22,598 nt of DNA, from positions 1 through 22,598 of the forward strand of contig NZ_CAKUAL010000033.1 of NCBI RefSeq assembly GCF_934636505.1, written 5' to 3'. The translations under genes and the position numbers were made by a program. How positions within the stretch are numbered: position 1 is the stretch's first letter; every line of letters starts with the position of its first letter. Of the stretch, positions 14,320-22,426 are shown in pieces. The stretch is from an uncultured Ellagibacter sp. GTDB taxonomy: Bacteria; Actinomycetota; Coriobacteriia; Coriobacteriales; Eggerthellaceae. The notes below the pieces were generated by a model, which was given only the letters and a program-made list of their open reading frames with translations, did not search any database and had not been told where the DNA came from.

Positions 14320-14410
14320 CTTCGCTTTCACCCTCACGCATGCCCGCCTTCGCTTACGCCCTCACGCCTGTCCGCCTTCGCCAACGTCCTCGCTCCTCGC
14401 ACCCGTCCGC
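14320..14410. repeat. Degenerate tandem repeat, three units
   Basis: Three consecutive units start with CTTCGC and end with CCGC: 14320-14347 and 14348-14375 (28 bases each, similar throughout) and 14376-14410 (35 bases, more diverged); CTTCGTGCGCC then begins a partial fourth. It lies just upstream of the promoter of the next gene. The spacing and divergence do not fit CRISPR. Confidence 0.5.
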
Positions 14411-14462
14411 CTTCGTGCGCCCGAAAGACCCCCGCCGGCGCGCCCATCTTCGCGATTGGCGA

Positions 14463-14481
14463 TATACTGGAACCCTACGCA
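14463..14481 (+). promoter_or_regulatory. Candidate -10 box and start region of the gene at 14518
   Basis: TATACT followed by GGAACCCTACGCA. A near-identical block (TATCAT followed by GGAACCCTACCCA) lies before asnB at 14950-14968. The start would fall in the conserved GGAACCC. There is no convincing -35 box. Confidence 0.45.
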
Positions 14482-14517
14482 ACCATCAAGCCCACCAGGC
14501 TGCAAAGGAGCCATCTC

Positions 14518-14886
14518 ATGAACGATTTCGGATCCATCCGCGACGCCGTTTCCCGCGTCGCACCGCGCTATGCCATCGCGAAGGTCGCGGTATTCTCGCT
14601 TTACGCCACCGACCAGGCACGCACGGGCGGGGACGCCTGCCTTCTGCTCGACGTCGGATGCACGTTCTCGCGTGCCGACGCCGCGCAGTTCCGCCGCTTC
14701 ATCGCCGAGGACCTCGGCTGCACGGTCGACGTAGTCTTCCGCTCGGCACTTACCGCCGAAGACTTCGCCCGTGCGGAAACCGAGGCCCGCGTGGTGTACG
14801 AGAACCCCGACGTGGTAATCGCCTCCACGCCCGACACCCGCGTCCAAGCTACTCCCCCGGCCGCGCCCGAGCCGCCCGTCCGCTAG
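14518..14886 (+). CDS. Small protein resembling a degenerate minimal nucleotidyltransferase (MNT) domain
   Basis: A 122-residue protein with AAAGGAG seven bases before ATG 14518. Its layout resembles minimal nucleotidyltransferases: a short helix, a strand followed by FSLYATDQAR (26-35), then GGDACLLLDV (37-46), a helix, VDVVF (70-74), and ARVVYENP (90-97). In active MNT proteins the matching parts read FGSRAxG and the DxD of SDIDLLV. Here the Gly-Ser pair is Ser-Leu and the second aspartate of DxD is cysteine (D39, A40, C41), so catalysis is unlikely. The tail is Ala/Pro-rich. No HEPN partner is visible nearby. The family assignment comes from motif order only. It has its own candidate promoter and lies 134 bases before asnB. 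Confidence 0.7.
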   Translation: MNDFGSIRDAVSRVAPRYAIAKVAVFSLYATDQARTGGDACLLLDVGCTFSRADAAQFRRFIAEDLGCTVDVVFRSALTAEDFARAETEARVVYENPDVVIASTPDTRVQATPPAAPEPPVR

Positions 14887-14949
14887 CGCCCATTTGCGCG
14901 GCGTTTCCGCAGTTTTCGCAGAAGAAGGCTGCACGTCATGCGCTTTCGC

Positions 14950-14968
14950 TATCATGGAACCCTACCCA
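14950..14968 (+). promoter_or_regulatory. Candidate -10 box and start region of asnB
   Basis: TATCAT followed by GGAACCCTACCCA, matching the block before the gene at 14518. It lies 71 bases before the asnB start, with no clear -35 box. Confidence 0.45.
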
Positions 14969-15020
14969 CACGAGAATCGCTGCGCGCGAGCGCACGACAT
15001 CGATATGAAGGAGCTTTTGC

Positions 15021-17024
15021 ATGTGCGGAATCTGCGGATTCACCCAAGCGACCAGCGCTGACGCCCCCGCGCTCAAGGCCATGTGCGACATCATGGCCCA
15101 TCGCGGGCCCGACGGCGAGGGCCAGTATCTCGACGCGGAAAGCGGCATCGCGCTCGGGCACCGCCGCCTCTCGCTCATCGACCTGGCGAACGGCAACCAG
15201 CCCATGGTTCGCGCGACAGGCGAACACGACTCGGCCATCACCTCCCCCGCGCTCATGCCCGACGGCACGCCATGCGGCACGCCCGAGTCCATGCTCGCGA
15301 AGGGCGATTTCGCCATCGTGTTCAACGGGGAAATCTACAACTACCAGGACCTTCGCGCCGAACTCGAGACGCAGTGCTGGCAGTTCAAGACAAAATCCGA
15401 CACGGAAGTGCTGCTCACGGGCTATCTCGCATGGGGCGAAGGCGTGCTCGACCGACTGCGCGGCATGTTCGCGTTCGCCATCTGGAACCGCGCGACACGT
15501 GAGCTTTTCTGCGCGCGCGATTTCTTCGGCATCAAACCGTTTTACTACACGCAGCAAAACGGCCAGTTCATCTTCGCGTCCGAGATTAAATGCATTCTTG
15601 AACACCCCGCCTACACCCGCGAGCTCAATCGCGAGGCACTCGAGCAGTACCTGTGTTTCCAGTTCAGCGCGCTGCCGGAGACCTTCTTCAAGGGCATTTT
15701 CAAGCTCGCGCCCGCGCATTGCATGACCGTGCACGCCGACGGCTCCATCACCGAGCGCCGCTATTGGCGCCCCGAGTACCACTTCGACGAAAGCCGCAAC
15801 CGCGAGGACACTGCGCGCGCCATCGACGAGGTCATGCGCGACAGCGTGCGCTATCACAACGTGGCCGACGTCGAGGTCGGAAGCTTCCTGTCGTCGGGCA
15901 TCGACTCGAGCTACATGGCAGCGTGCCTGGCGAAGGAAAACCCCGACATCAAGACGTTCACCGTGGGCTTCGAGTGCTACAAGCAGGCAGCGGCGAACAA
16001 TGCCGAAGGCGCCGGTGGCAAGACCATGCGCGACGAGATTTCTTGGGCGCGCGAACTGGCCGACGACCTGCATATCGCCAACACCGACAAGTACATCGGC
16101 GAGGAGGAGTACTGGGCGAGCCTTCCGCGCGTGCAGTGGCACATGGACGAGCCCTCCGCCGATCCTTCCGCCGTGGCGCTGTACTTCGTCGACCAGATTG
16201 CCGCCACCCAGGTGAAGGCTGTGCTTTCAGGCGAAGGCGCCGATGAGTTCTTCGGAGGCTATCGAATCTACCAGACGCCGTTTTCCAACGCGAAGGTAAG
16301 CTGGGCGCCGAAGGGCCTGCTCAAGAGCGCATCCCATGCGATGCGCGCGCTTCATCTGCGCGGTGCGAACTATCTTGAGCGCGCGAGCGAGACTCCCGAG
16401 GACTGGTACTACACCAACGCGAACGGCGTCGCCTTCACACCCGAGGAGCGCGCAAGCCTGCTCAAGGGCGGCTGCAACGCCCCCACCCCGCAGTCGCTCA
16501 CGGCGCCCGTGTACGCAGAAGTCGCCGATTTCGACGAGACGACGCGCATGCAGTACGTCGATTTGTACTTCTGGCTGGTTGGCGACATCCTGCTCAAGAC
16601 CGACAAAATGTCGATGGCGCATTCGCTCGAATCGCGCGTGCCCTTCCTCGATCGCCGCGTGTTTGATCTGTCGGCCACCATCCCCACGTCGCTCAAGGCA
16701 AACGAGCAGCAGACGAAACTCACGCTGCGCGACGCTGCGGAGTTCGCCATCCCGAAGGACTGGGCGCAGAAGGAGAAGCTCGGCTTCCCTGTGCCGGTCG
16801 TGAATTGGCTGCGCGAGGAGCGCTACTACACCATGGTGAAGGAGTGGTTCACAGGCAACATCGCGCGCGAGTTCTTCAACACCGATGAGCTGGTGCGCCT
16901 GCTCGACGAGCACAAGGCGGGCGCCGATCGCTCGCGAAAGATCTGGATCGTGTACATGTTCCTCATGTGGTACAAGATCTACTTCGTCGACCGCACCGTG
17001 CCGGAAAAGCCCGAAGCACGCTAG
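15021..17024 (+). CDS. asnB: Asparagine synthetase B (glutamine-hydrolysing)
   Basis: A 667-residue cytoplasmic enzyme that makes asparagine from aspartate, ATP and glutamine. The N-terminal glutaminase domain starts at the catalytic C2 (MCGICGF) and shows MAHRGPDGEG, LGHRRLSLIDL and NGEIYNY. The synthetase domain carries the ATP-binding PP-loop LSSGIDSSY (about 290-298), then VLSGEGADEFFGGY and KTDKMSMAHSLESRVPFLD. GAAGGAG lies seven bases before ATG 15021, and the Cys must directly follow the initiator Met, which fixes the start. Compared with the common form there is extra sequence of about 30 residues between NGNQPM and FAIVFNGEIYN in the glutaminase domain, and a shorter polar addition after TVGFECYKQ. 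It is a single-gene unit ending in a strong hairpin. Confidence 0.97.
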   Translation: MCGICGFTQATSADAPALKAMCDIMAHRGPDGEGQYLDAESGIALGHRRLSLIDLANGNQPMVRATGEHDSAITSPALMPDGTPCGTPESMLAKGDFAIVFNGEIYNYQDLRAELETQCWQFKTKSDTEVLLTGYLAWGEGVLDRLRGMFAFAIWNRATRELFCARDFFGIKPFYYTQQNGQFIFASEIKCILEHPAYTRELNREALEQYLCFQFSALPETFFKGIFKLAPAHCMTVHADGSITERRYWRPEYHFDESRNREDTARAIDEVMRDSVRYHNVADVEVGSFLSSGIDSSYMAACLAKENPDIKTFTVGFECYKQAAANNAEGAGGKTMRDEISWARELADDLHIANTDKYIGEEEYWASLPRVQWHMDEPSADPSAVALYFVDQIAATQVKAVLSGEGADEFFGGYRIYQTPFSNAKVSWAPKGLLKSASHAMRALHLRGANYLERASETPEDWYYTNANGVAFTPEERASLLKGGCNAPTPQSLTAPVYAEVADFDETTRMQYVDLYFWLVGDILLKTDKMSMAHSLESRVPFLDRRVFDLSATIPTSLKANEQQTKLTLRDAAEFAIPKDWAQKEKLGFPVPVVNWLREERYYTMVKEWFTGNIAREFFNTDELVRLLDEHKAGADRSRKIWIVYMFLMWYKIYFVDRTVPEKPEAR

Positions 17025-17052
17025 CAGATTCGTTGCTAGCTGCGAGAACAGC

Positions 17053-17089
17053 AGCGCCCCTTGCTCGAGCGATCGATGCAAGGGGCGCT
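17053..17089 (+). terminator. Terminator-like hairpin after asnB
   Basis: AGCGCCCCTTGC (17053-17064) and GCAAGGGGCGCT (17078-17089) form a perfect 12-base stem over a 13-base loop, 28 bases after the asnB stop. ATTCGTT follows, a weak T-run. It lies between convergent genes and may serve both directions. Confidence 0.65.
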
Positions 17090-17185
17090 ATTCGTTAGCA
17101 AGCTTATTACTCCGTGCTTGAATTCGTGCGATTAAACGAAGGGCGGCGGAAGCGTCGAGGTCACCCGAAGCCAAGGATGATCAGC

Positions 17186-17731
17186 TTACACAAGCTTCGA
17201 TGCGTCGACGGCAGCGAGATGGCCGGTCGCACAATGCTCGAAGAAGACGAGGCGCCCATCACGGCTTCGATAGAGCTCGCGGAACAGCGAGAGATCGAGC
17301 TTGGCCTCGACAGATGCGGCTGGTTTGGGCTTGTTTGCGGAAGCGGCGCGCCCAGAGTTGCTTGCGGGAACAGCGGGTTCGGGGTTGCTTGCGCAAGCAG
17401 CGGGTTCGGCGCCTTTTGCGGGCGCGACCTGCGCGCGGTTCCCGCAAACTGCAGCAGCTTTGGTGCCATCGCACAAAGCCGGTTCGGGATCGAAGTCGGC
17501 GCCTTCGTCGACGATGACACCGACTCCACTGTAGCGGCCACGCGTCGGGAAATCCTCATCACCCGTATAGGCAACGGGATCATTCTCAGGTTCTGAAACA
17601 GGTGCCTTCTCAAAGAGATCCGCGTTCCAACGTGCGGCTTTGAGCTCGTCAGTTTCCCCAAAACCGGGAAACCCATCGCCGAACGTGACGTACTCGCGCT
17701 TACCACGAAAAGGTGTCTTTCGCTCCACCAT
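17186..17731 (-). CDS. Hypothetical protein with Ala/Pro/Asn-rich low-complexity centre
   Basis: I do not recognise this 181-residue protein. ATG at 17731 begins two bases after the truA stop (TGATCATG), so it is probably translated from the same transcript as truA; the ribosome-binding site is weak and coupling is likely. The N-terminal third is charged and aromatic (YVTFGDGFPGFGE and TRGRYSGVGVIVDEGADF). The middle (about 100-145) has imperfect repeats around PEPAVPAS and NKPKPAAS, visible as near-repeats in the DNA at 17335-17440. The C-terminal 37 residues (LSLFRELYRSRDGRLVFFE onward) look compact and conserved. There is no signal peptide or membrane helix. The long frames on the opposite strand are less plausible because the minus frame continues directly from truA. 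Confidence 0.6.
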   Translation of the reverse strand: MVERKTPFRGKREYVTFGDGFPGFGETDELKAARWNADLFEKAPVSEPENDPVAYTGDEDFPTRGRYSGVGVIVDEGADFDPEPALCDGTKAAAVCGNRAQVAPAKGAEPAACASNPEPAVPASNSGRAASANKPKPAASVEAKLDLSLFRELYRSRDGRLVFFEHCATGHLAAVDASKLV

Positions 17732-17733
17732 GA

Positions 17734-18543
17734 TCAGACGTGGTCCCTTACGCCGTCGTAGCTCACGTTCCAGAAAACGAGGCCGGCTGCAGGTGCGTTC
17801 TCCCCAGCAGCGCATCGGTCGCACGCCTGAAGCACGTCGGCGACCCATTCGGGTTTCCGCTGGCCGCGGCCGACCATGACAAGCGTACCCACGATGGTGC
17901 GCACCATAGAATGGAGGAACGCGTTGCCCTTCACCGTGATCACGACGGCCCGCTCCCCCATCACCTCTTCGCGAGCGAACGAGATTTCATGCACATTGCG
18001 ACACGTCGGCTTCCCCACGGCGCTTGCCGCCATGCAGAAACTCTTGAAATCGTGCTCGCCGATAAGCGCGCGGGACGCCTCGCGCATCGCCTCGACATCA
18101 AGCGGCTTCGGGATATGCCACGAGAAATCGCGCAGAAAAATGGGCGGCGCGGGCTCGGTGCAAATGAAGTAGCGGTACTCGCGCTCCGTCGCGTCGAAGC
18201 GGGCGGAGAAGCCGGGTTCGCGCTCGTCGACCGAGCGCACGACGATGGCCTCGTGCGTGAGCGCGTTCATCGACCGGGCGAGACTTTCAAGCGTACGACC
18301 ACGCAATTCATCAGGTAAGATATCAAAGCTTACGACTTGAGCGCGCGCATGGACGCCCGCATCGGTGCGGCCGGCGCACGTGGTTTCCACCTCGCGGCGA
18401 AACAGCAGTTCAAGCGCATGATCTATCTCGCCCTGCACCGTAAGTTGGCCGGGCTGGCGAGCGAAGCCGCTGAAAGGCTTGCCGTTGTAGGCAACGGCAA
18501 GCGAAAGCGTCATATTGTTTTTGACATTATCCATAACGAGCAT
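17734..18543 (-). CDS. truA: tRNA pseudouridine(38-40) synthase TruA
   Basis: A 269-residue enzyme that converts uridines 38-40 of tRNA anticodon arms to pseudouridine. The catalytic aspartate is D61 in CAGRTDAGVHA (56-66), the TruA hallmark. Other family stretches are AYNGKPFSGFARQP (18-31), ATEREYRYFI, HDFKSFCM and FLHSMVRTIVGTLVMVGRG. ATG at 18543 has TAAGG at a suitable distance; ATG at 18534 is a possible alternative. Its stop lies two bases before the start of the hypothetical gene at 17731. It is separated from dnaE by about 230 bases that include the dnaE terminator, so truA needs its own promoter, which I could not locate. Confidence 0.96.
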   Translation of the reverse strand: MLVMDNVKNNMTLSLAVAYNGKPFSGFARQPGQLTVQGEIDHALELLFRREVETTCAGRTDAGVHARAQVVSFDILPDELRGRTLESLARSMNALTHEAIVVRSVDEREPGFSARFDATEREYRYFICTEPAPPIFLRDFSWHIPKPLDVEAMREASRALIGEHDFKSFCMAASAVGKPTCRNVHEISFAREEVMGERAVVITVKGNAFLHSMVRTIVGTLVMVGRGQRKPEWVADVLQACDRCAAGENAPAAGLVFWNVSYDGVRDHV

Positions 18544-18721
18544 GATACCTTATTTGCGAGCGAACACGGCAAGCAATAAGGCGGCGAACCTCATATCGAG
18601 CTGCAGTGACCCGCAACGAGCCAGGGGACGCGAAGCGTCGACCTGCGAAGAAACAAGGGAGGCAACCTGAGGCAAGTCACGGGCGACCTGCAACACTGCG
18701 GCCCGCAATGAGCTATCAAGC

Positions 18722-18761
18722 AGAAGAAAACGCTGGCCCGAGGTCAATCCCCGGACCAGCG
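18722..18761 (-). terminator. Intrinsic terminator of dnaE
   Basis: Read on the minus strand, CGCTGG and CCAGCG (18731-18761) form a stem with one internal mismatch and further G-C pairs, followed by TTTTCTTCT. It begins 12 bases after the dnaE stop. Confidence 0.8.
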
Positions 18762-18773
18762 ATAAGCAGCTCC

Positions 18774-21700
18774 CTAAGCGATCAGCGCGCCACGTCCGAA
18801 CAAATCCTGCAGCTCGCTTCGCATGACCGGCGAACCCGAGTCGACCGTGACCGGCAGCTCCGCACGGAAGCGGCGTCCGTCGGACTGCGTGACGAGAAGC
18901 ACGACCCCGTCGCGGCCCGGATACGACTGCAAGATGCGGTTTAAGCGTAACAGTTTTTGCTGGTCAAACTCACACGACGGCACGTTGAGCTGCAGATGCG
19001 AGGGGCGAGCATCCGCTTCGTTCAACTCGATTTCCTCAATCTCGAACGCCATGATCTGGTTACCGCGGTCACTGTGCTCGAACTTGCCCTTGATCTTCAC
19101 GATGGCATCCTCGTGGATGGCCTCCGCATTCTCGTCGTACTTGAAGCAGATGCACTCCATATGGCCCGTCGTGTCCTCGATCGCGAACGTGGCCATCTTC
19201 GTGCCGCGCTTGGTGAGCTTGGTCACCACGTTGGACACCATGCCGACGAACGTCGCCGACTTGATTTCCTTCGTGCGCTCGGCCAAATCACCCAGCTGGA
19301 ACTTCGTCATACGGGAAATCGCGCTCTCGTACGGTGCAAGCGGGTGCTCGGACACGTAGATCTTCATGATTTCCTTCTCGTAGGCAAGCTTGGTGCGCTT
19401 GTCCCACTCGATGCCGTCGGGCGCGGGCACGTCTTCCTGGAAACCGGAGTCCTCATCGGAGGCGAACAGGTCGAACATGCTCACCTGTCCAGCGTCACGG
19501 TCCTTCTGGCGCTTCGAGGCGTTCTCGAGCAGCGGCGTGTCCTCCAAGAAGTACATGAGCTGCTTGCGCGTGTACCCTGTCGAATCGAAGGCGCCGCCTT
19601 TGATGAGAGCTTCGAGCGTTTTGCGGTTGAAGCATTTCGCATCGACGCGGTTCACGAAGTCGTGCAGGCTGGTGAACGGGCCGTTCTCCTCGCGCTCGGC
19701 GATGATGGCATCGGCCACGTTACGCCCAACGCCGCGCACGCCGACGAGTCCGAAGCGGATGCCGTCCTTGACCGGGGTGAACTCGGCGTTCGACGAGTTG
19801 ATGTCCGGCGGCAGCACAGGCGTGCCGTTGTGGTTGCAACTCGCGATGTAGCGGATGAGGCGGTCGGTGTTGCCCATGTAGCTCGACAGCACTGCGGCCA
19901 TGTACTCGTTGGGGTAATGCGCCTTCAGGTATGCCGTGCGCATGACCAGGATGGAGTATGCAGCCGAATGCGACTTGTTGAACGCGTACTTAGCGAACTT
20001 CTCCGCGTCGTCCCAAATCTTCTTCGCGATATCGAGCGAGTAGCCATTCTCAACCGCACCATTGTTCCAGTCTTCCTGGAGCAGGCGCATGATATCGATT
20101 TTCTTCTTGCCCATTGCTTTGCGCAGCTTGTCTGCCTTACCGGCGGAAAAGCCGCTCATCACCATGGACACCTGCATAATCTGTTCCTGGTAGACCATGG
20201 TGCCGTAGGTTTCCTCGAGCACAGGGCGCAGGCGATCGTCGTAGTAGTGGACGGGCGTCTTGCCGCTCGCCACCTTCACGTAGTCGTCGACCATGCCGGA
20301 CTCGAGCGGGCCCGGACGGTTGAGGGCGATCGATGCGACGATGTCGGAGAAGCGGCGCGGTGGGAGCCGCGCGAACAGGCTCACGTACAACGAGCCTTCT
20401 ACCTGGAACAGGCCGTCCATGTTGCCCGAGCGCATGAGGGCGAACGCGCCCTCGTCGTCGGTGGGAATCTCCTCGGGCACCATCTTGATGCCGGTGGTCT
20501 GCTCGACGTTGCGGCATGCGCGCGAGAGCACGCCCAAGGTGCGCAAGCCAAGGAAGTCCATCTTGAGCAAGCCCAGGTCAGGCGTGTAGTGGCCGTCGTA
20601 TTGCGTGATGATGCCGCCGCCTTTGGTGTCACGCTTCATGGGCACATGATCGGCCATGGGGTCGCGGCAGATGATAGTCGCGCAGGCGTGCACGCCCTCG
20701 CCGCGCACGTGGCCTTCGATCGACTTCGCAGCGTCGACGACCTGACGCACGTCCTCTTCGCCGTCGTAGGCCTTTTTCAGGTCGGGGTTTGTCTCGAGCG
20801 CCTTGTCGATGGTGATGCCGAGCTCGTCGCCGATCATCTTGCAGATGCGGTCGCCCACGCTGTAGGGGTAATCGAGCACGCGCGCAGCATCGCGCACGGC
20901 GTTCTTCGCCTGCAGCTTGCCGAACGTGATAACGCCCGACACATGGTCCTCGCCGTAGACTTCCTTAATATGCTCGATGACTTCCTGGCGGCGCTCATCC
21001 TCGAAGTCAACGTCGATATCGGGCATCTCCACGCGCTCGGGCGACAGGAAGCGCTCGAACAGAAGCCCGTTGGGAAGCGGGTCGAGGTCGGTGATGCCCA
21101 TGGCGTAGGTGCAGATGGCGCCTGCGGCCGAGCCACGGCCCGGGCCGACGCCGATCCCCTGGCTACGGGCCCAGGCGATGTATTCCTGCACGATGAGGAA
21201 GTATGCCGGAAAGCCCTGCTGCAAGATGATGCCGGCCTCGTATTCGTAGCGGTCCCATGCCTCTTTGGGCACCGGGTCGCCGTAGCGCTTCTTCAAACCC
21301 CACTCGCACTGCTTACGGAACCAGCTTTCCTCGGTTTCGCCCTCTGGCAAGGGGAAACGCGGCAGAATGGAGTCGCGCTCGAGCACGACGTCGATCTTTT
21401 CGGCCACCTCAACCGTATTGTCGCACGCCTCGGGGAACTCGGAGAGCGCCTCGCGCATCTCCTCTTCCGTCTTCATGTAGAACTCGTCGTTCTCGAAGCG
21501 CATGCGGTTCGCGTCGTTCACCGCCGAACCCGTGCCGATGCACAGCATGATGTCCTGCGCCTTTGCGTCTTCCTTCTTCAGGTAGTGGAAGTCGTTCGTG
21601 GCGATGGTCTTTAGGCCCGCAAGCTGGGCAACCTTGGTAAGCTGGCGGTTGAGCTCGGTCTGTGTCATGCCGGCGTCGGTACGCAGGCCCTGGTTTTGGA

Positions 21701-22232
21701 GCTCGATGTAGAAGTCGCCCTCGTCGAAGCAGCTCGCAAAACGGCGCGCCCACTCGACCGCGTCGTCGAACTGACGGTTGTCCAAAAGCTTCGGGATAAT
21801 GCCCGCGATGCACGCGGATGAGCCGATGATGCCATGGCCGTACTTCTGCAACATGGAGAACGTCGTGCGCGGCTTGTAGTAGAAATTGTCAACGTGAGAT
21901 TCGCTGACCAGGTGCAACAGATTGTGGTAGCCCTCATTGGTCTTCGCGAGGAGCAAAAGATGGTACAGCTTCGGCTTTACGTCCTTGCGCAGCTCCTCGT
22001 CGGTGGTGAAGTAGACCTCGCAGCCGTAGATGGGCTTGACCTTCTTGCCCGTTTCCTTCTCGACCGCCGCACACGCGTCGCACAGCTCCGGCACGCCCGA
22101 CATGACGCCGTGGTCGGTGATAGCCACCGCCGGCATGTCGAGATCGGCGGCGCGACGGACCATGTCCTTCACGTGGGTCAAGCCGTCGAGCAGGGAATAT
22201 TCGGTGTGATTGTGTAAATGAACGAACGCCAT
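18774..22232 (-). CDS. dnaE: DNA polymerase III alpha subunit (DnaE)
   Basis: The 1152-residue replicative polymerase. The PHP domain (1-270) opens with FVHLHNHTEYSLLDG and continues with AITDHGVMSG, YGCEVYF and NDFHYL. The palm contains GPGRGSAAG and the catalytic aspartates D405 and D407 in MPDIDVDFEDERR; the third is in KMDFLGLRTL. SGMVDDYVKVASG, then KLRKAMGKKK and KYAFNKSHSAAYS, mark the fingers. The clamp-binding peptide QVSMFDLF is at 916-923, and an OB-fold (TFVGMVSNVVTKLTKRGTKM) follows. ATG at 22232 has GAGG seven bases upstream. One stretch departs from the form I know: after FQVEG (609-613) the protein reads SLYVSLFARLPPRRF in place of the usual SxGMRxLLxxLKPxxF. Neighbour spacing indicates a single-gene unit. 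Confidence 0.97.
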   Translation of the reverse strand: MAFVHLHNHTEYSLLDGLTHVKDMVRRAADLDMPAVAITDHGVMSGVPELCDACAAVEKETGKKVKPIYGCEVYFTTDEELRKDVKPKLYHLLLLAKTNEGYHNLLHLVSESHVDNFYYKPRTTFSMLQKYGHGIIGSSACIAGIIPKLLDNRQFDDAVEWARRFASCFDEGDFYIELQNQGLRTDAGMTQTELNRQLTKVAQLAGLKTIATNDFHYLKKEDAKAQDIMLCIGTGSAVNDANRMRFENDEFYMKTEEEMREALSEFPEACDNTVEVAEKIDVVLERDSILPRFPLPEGETEESWFRKQCEWGLKKRYGDPVPKEAWDRYEYEAGIILQQGFPAYFLIVQEYIAWARSQGIGVGPGRGSAAGAICTYAMGITDLDPLPNGLLFERFLSPERVEMPDIDVDFEDERRQEVIEHIKEVYGEDHVSGVITFGKLQAKNAVRDAARVLDYPYSVGDRICKMIGDELGITIDKALETNPDLKKAYDGEEDVRQVVDAAKSIEGHVRGEGVHACATIICRDPMADHVPMKRDTKGGGIITQYDGHYTPDLGLLKMDFLGLRTLGVLSRACRNVEQTTGIKMVPEEIPTDDEGAFALMRSGNMDGLFQVEGSLYVSLFARLPPRRFSDIVASIALNRPGPLESGMVDDYVKVASGKTPVHYYDDRLRPVLEETYGTMVYQEQIMQVSMVMSGFSAGKADKLRKAMGKKKIDIMRLLQEDWNNGAVENGYSLDIAKKIWDDAEKFAKYAFNKSHSAAYSILVMRTAYLKAHYPNEYMAAVLSSYMGNTDRLIRYIASCNHNGTPVLPPDINSSNAEFTPVKDGIRFGLVGVRGVGRNVADAIIAEREENGPFTSLHDFVNRVDAKCFNRKTLEALIKGGAFDSTGYTRKQLMYFLEDTPLLENASKRQKDRDAGQVSMFDLFASDEDSGFQEDVPAPDGIEWDKRTKLAYEKEIMKIYVSEHPLAPYESAISRMTKFQLGDLAERTKEIKSATFVGMVSNVVTKLTKRGTKMATFAIEDTTGHMECICFKYDENAEAIHEDAIVKIKGKFEHSDRGNQIMAFEIEEIELNEADARPSHLQLNVPSCEFDQQKLLRLNRILQSYPGRDGVVLLVTQSDGRRFRAELPVTVDSGSPVMRSELQDLFGRGALIA

Positions 22233-22313
22233 GGATATGCCTCGAATCGCTTACGTGGTATGCGCGCGGAGTGTGTTTGCAAGTGTGAGTGCGCAGCTGT
22301 TTTCTCGCGTTCA

Positions 22314-22322
22314 ATCATAGCA
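22314..22322 (-). promoter_or_regulatory. Promoter of dnaE (extended -10)
   Basis: On the minus strand TGCTATGAT forms an extended -10 box (TATGAT at 22314-22319). ATGCAA stands at the -35 spacing, a poor match. The start near 22307 gives a leader of about 75 bases. Confidence 0.5.
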
Positions 22323-22388
22323 GCAAGTGGCAAGTTTTGCATGGCTAACACAGCGAACAAGTGATGTAGTTTTGAGGAAGGCGCACGG

Positions 22389-22420
22389 GAGCCTGGCACG
22401 CATCGCGGCGCACCAGGCTC
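22389..22420 (+). other. Hairpin just before the LuxR remnant
   Basis: GAGCCTGG (22389-22396) and CCAGGCTC (22413-22420) pair perfectly over a 16-base loop that can add three more pairs. It may be an old terminator. The recognisable helix-turn-helix frame begins directly after it. Confidence 0.4.
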
Positions 22421-22426
22421 GCTATC

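Larger units (their letters stand above)
13924..14462. other. Gene-free stretch after fic: repeat copy B and degenerate tandem repeats
   Basis: About 540 bases without a supported gene. It contains repeat copy B with its internal inverted-repeat insert (13951-14163), then about 150 bases without clear structure (14164-14319), then three degenerate units beginning CTTCGC (14320-14410). A 52-codon frame on the minus strand (14157-14315) is open but lacks a good start and coding bias. Confidence 0.5.

Noticed and set aside
14320..14420. CRISPR-like repeats
   Set aside because: Units are degenerate, adjacent without unique spacers of constant length, and no cas gene is present.
18550..18747. 65-codon frame on the minus strand ending six bases before truA
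   Set aside because: Its only early start is a TTG inside the dnaE terminator, with no ribosome-binding site. The spacing to truA is suggestive, but evidence is too thin.
18957..21614. Very long open frame (885 codons) on the plus strand opposite dnaE
   Set aside because: It is the complement frame of a highly conserved GC-rich gene, its translation is Leu/His/Val/Ala/Asp-biased without any motif, and dnaE is complete and certain.
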